A stretch of 64,000 nucleotides of DNA from Planctomycetota bacterium. Its GTDB lineage: Bacteria; Planctomycetota; OFTM77. The notes under the pieces were generated by a model that saw only the letters and a list, made by a program, of their open reading frames with translations, did no database searches and was not told the DNA's origin. The position numbers and the translations under genes were made by a program. Below, piece by piece: positions 62,622 through 64,000 of the stretch; positions within the stretch are counted from its first letter, which is position 1, and each line of letters starts with the position of its first letter. The stretch spans positions 62,001-126,000 of the forward strand of contig JAJDCO010000135.1 in NCBI GenBank assembly GCA_029260795.1. Reading direction: 5' to 3'.

Positions 62622-62766
62622 GATGCTCCACTCCTCGAGAAGGCTCTCTCTTGAGAGAGCTCCGATGGGTGGTGGCTTTGCCTGGCAGGAGACGCGAGTC
62701 CTCGTGCGCAAAGAGCGGGCCATGATCAAATGAACGAAGGAATCTCGCCCACGAGCAACCAAAGAG

Positions 62767-62804
62767 ACGAGGCCTGCTGATCGTTTCGAATCAGCAGGCC
62801 TCGT
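62767..62804 (-). terminator. strong rho-independent terminator
   Basis: A perfect 15-base stem, ACGAGGCCTGCTGAT (62767-62781) with ATCAGCAGGCCTCGT (62790-62804), and an 8-base loop. Read on the minus strand it is followed by CTCTTTGGTT. It ends transcription of the right-hand HEAT gene (stop at 62863). The rest of the 241-base gap (62622-62862) shows no gene. Confidence 0.75.
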
Positions 62805-62862
62805 GAGCTGTCAGATCTGAGTGCCTCGAGGTGCGACCCGAGGCCAGGAGGTCATCAAAGGA

Positions 62863-64000
62863 TCAGAGGATGGTCAGCAGCTCGGCCATGAAGTCGACCT
62901 TCGCGCGGTAGTTGTTGTCCTCCGCGACTCGGCTGAGGCGCGGCAGCGCATCCTTGTCACCGACGATTCCCAGGCCGACCGTCGCAAGAGCGCGGGCGAT
63001 CTTCTTGGCCTGCTGGTTGCCGGCGATCTTCGTCATCGGTTCGATGGCCGTCCGATCACCGATCAGCCCGAGCGCGATAGCCGAGGAACCCAAGACGAAC
63101 GCGCTGTCGGTCTTCTCCATCGTGTCGGAGAGGAGAGCGACGACGTCCTTGTCGCCCATCAGGCCCAGACCGATGGCGGCCTGCTGCTGAAGCTTCGGGA
63201 AGCTCCGGCTGGTCTTCAGGACGTTCTTGATCTGATCCATCGCATCCGTGGCTTCCATGAGACCCAGCGAAATGCAGACGTATCCCTGGAAACCGGTATC
63301 GCGGCTCTTCGCCAGCTCACGGGTGAGCAGCTGCGTCGAGGCACGGTCCTTCAAGAGGCCGAGCGCCACGGCGTGGCCAGCCTTCCAAGCCGGGTTCTTC
63401 TGCTCCTGGAACTGACGGCGAACCTGCTCGACGATCGTCTCGTCGCGGTCCTTTCCCCAGCTGTAGACGGCCAAGGACATCGAGATCCAAGGAAGCTGCT
63501 CGGCACGAGCCGAACGGTAGGCGCTCAGAAGAGTCGTGCGTGCCTTCTCGCCGCCGACGTAGGCAATGCCCATCGCCGCGAAGTTGCGGGTCTGCGGATT
63601 GCCGTCCTTGAGCAAGAACGTGAAGAGCTTGATCGCTTCTTCGTCGGCCGTGTCCTTCATCAAGCGGCTGTAGCCGATGATGGACGACCAACGAACGAGA
63701 TCATTGACCTTGTCGTTCTTGATGTACTTCTCCAGGATCGGAGCGGCCGACTTGTCGCCGATCTTGCCGAGGGCGATCGGCGCAGCCGAACGCACGAAGT
63801 CATTCAGCTTGCCATTCTCGAGAACCGCAATCAGGTCTGGCACGACGCTGGGATCACCGATCAGGCCCAACGAGTGGATCGCCGCGGCCGGCACATCGTT
63901 GTTCGAGAACGAATCCGCACGCTGGACGACTTGACGAAGCTCCGGCAGAGCTTTCTTGTCGCCGATCAGGCCCAGCCCGATCGCCGCGAATGCGCGAGTC
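62863..64000 (-). CDS. HEAT-repeat protein (second paralogue, partial)
   Basis: About 379 codons visible; the 5' end is beyond the right edge. The frame is continuous to 64000 (TRAFAAIGLGLIGDKKALPE at the edge), so an internal GTG at 63894 is not the start. It aligns without large gaps with the neighbouring paralogue: IHSLGLIGDPSVVPDLIAVL, APIALGKIGDKSAAPILEKY, WSSIIGYSRLMKDTADEEAI, GHAVALGLLKDRASTQLLTR, and the same last 15 residues. It is more Lys-rich. The missing N-terminus probably carries a signal peptide as in the paralogue. Confidence 0.88.
   Translation of the reverse strand, partial: TRAFAAIGLGLIGDKKALPELRQVVQRADSFSNNDVPAAAIHSLGLIGDPSVVPDLIAVLENGKLNDFVRSAAPIALGKIGDKSAAPILEKYIKNDKVNDLVRWSSIIGYSRLMKDTADEEAIKLFTFLLKDGNPQTRNFAAMGIAYVGGEKARTTLLSAYRSARAEQLPWISMSLAVYSWGKDRDETIVEQVRRQFQEQKNPAWKAGHAVALGLLKDRASTQLLTRELAKSRDTGFQGYVCISLGLMEATDAMDQIKNVLKTSRSFPKLQQQAAIGLGLMGDKDVVALLSDTMEKTDSAFVLGSSAIALGLIGDRTAIEPMTKIAGNQQAKKIARALATVGLGIVGDKDALPRLSRVAEDNNYRAKVDFMAELLTIL

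Noticed and set aside
60702..62654. A 650-codon plus-strand open frame opposite the HEAT gene
   Set aside because: Apparent repeats are just the complement of the HEAT repeats; no start context or fold.
1..64000. Possible tRNA, rRNA, CRISPR, insertion sequence or prophage features
   Set aside because: Scanning the intergenic regions by eye gave no tRNA-like T-loop with a fitting cloverleaf, no spaced direct repeats, and no transposase or integrase motifs.

Overview
The window is a dense, GC-rich bacterial chromosome segment with about 50 protein genes on both strands. Many neighbouring genes overlap by 4 bases (ATGA or GTGA), which indicates translational coupling. No rRNA, tRNA, CRISPR array, insertion sequence or phage gene was seen. 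Lipoproteins, a TolC-like outer membrane protein, RseP, a GT9 glycosyltransferase and a prepilin-like protein point to a two-membrane (Gram-negative type) bacterium. The many TPR and HEAT-repeat envelope proteins, DUF1573 lipoproteins, SPASM-type radical SAM enzymes, a TPR-tailed PMT-like membrane protein and an anti-sigma/toroid fusion are reminiscent of Planctomycetota or a related deep lineage. That assignment is inference.

Layout. 1-7020 (minus): a Bat-type operon (MoxR ATPase, DUF58, a PpiC-like foldase, a BatD/DUF4381-like lipoprotein, BatA and BatB VWA proteins, a TPR protein cut by the window edge). 7289-11855: CvpA-like protein, a frame-interrupted TPR membrane protein, two consecutive DUF1573 lipoproteins, and a small membrane-anchored unknown with its own promoter and terminator. 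11942-18018 (minus): a tightly coupled cluster of three radical SAM enzymes, a GT9 glycosyltransferase and a PMT/TMTC-like membrane protein, probably acting on the cell surface. 18294-19310: a STAS protein and a PilZ protein. 19343-21876 (minus): purC-purE-mtnA, divergent from 22050-27090 (plus): aroA, a TPR/HEAT lipoprotein, galE and an RNase D homologue. 27265-29566: a PBP4-type DacB and an inositol-monophosphatase-family protein.

29588-38331 is the most unusual part: a 1621-residue tandem UvrA fusion whose second half has lost its Walker B residues, followed by a bacterial XPB helicase coupled to a protein resembling Mycobacterium Rv0862c. Coupled to this are thiE/tenI, a signal peptidase I homologue lacking the general-base lysine, thiL and tsaE. 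41098-43583 is an ECF sigma factor coupled to an anti-sigma domain fused to an alpha/alpha-toroid domain. 43724-50151 holds a TolC-like protein, HEAT-repeat and DUF5658-like proteins, a lone prepilin-like protein and an acidic coiled-coil protein.

50164-54126 (minus) is dxr-rseP-ubiA-family. 54421-60685 (plus) is purM, TPR proteins, a secreted unknown with a strong promoter, and a membrane-embedded spermidine-synthase-like protein. The right end (minus) has two tandem paralogous HEAT-repeat proteins separated by a strong terminator; the second is cut by the window edge.
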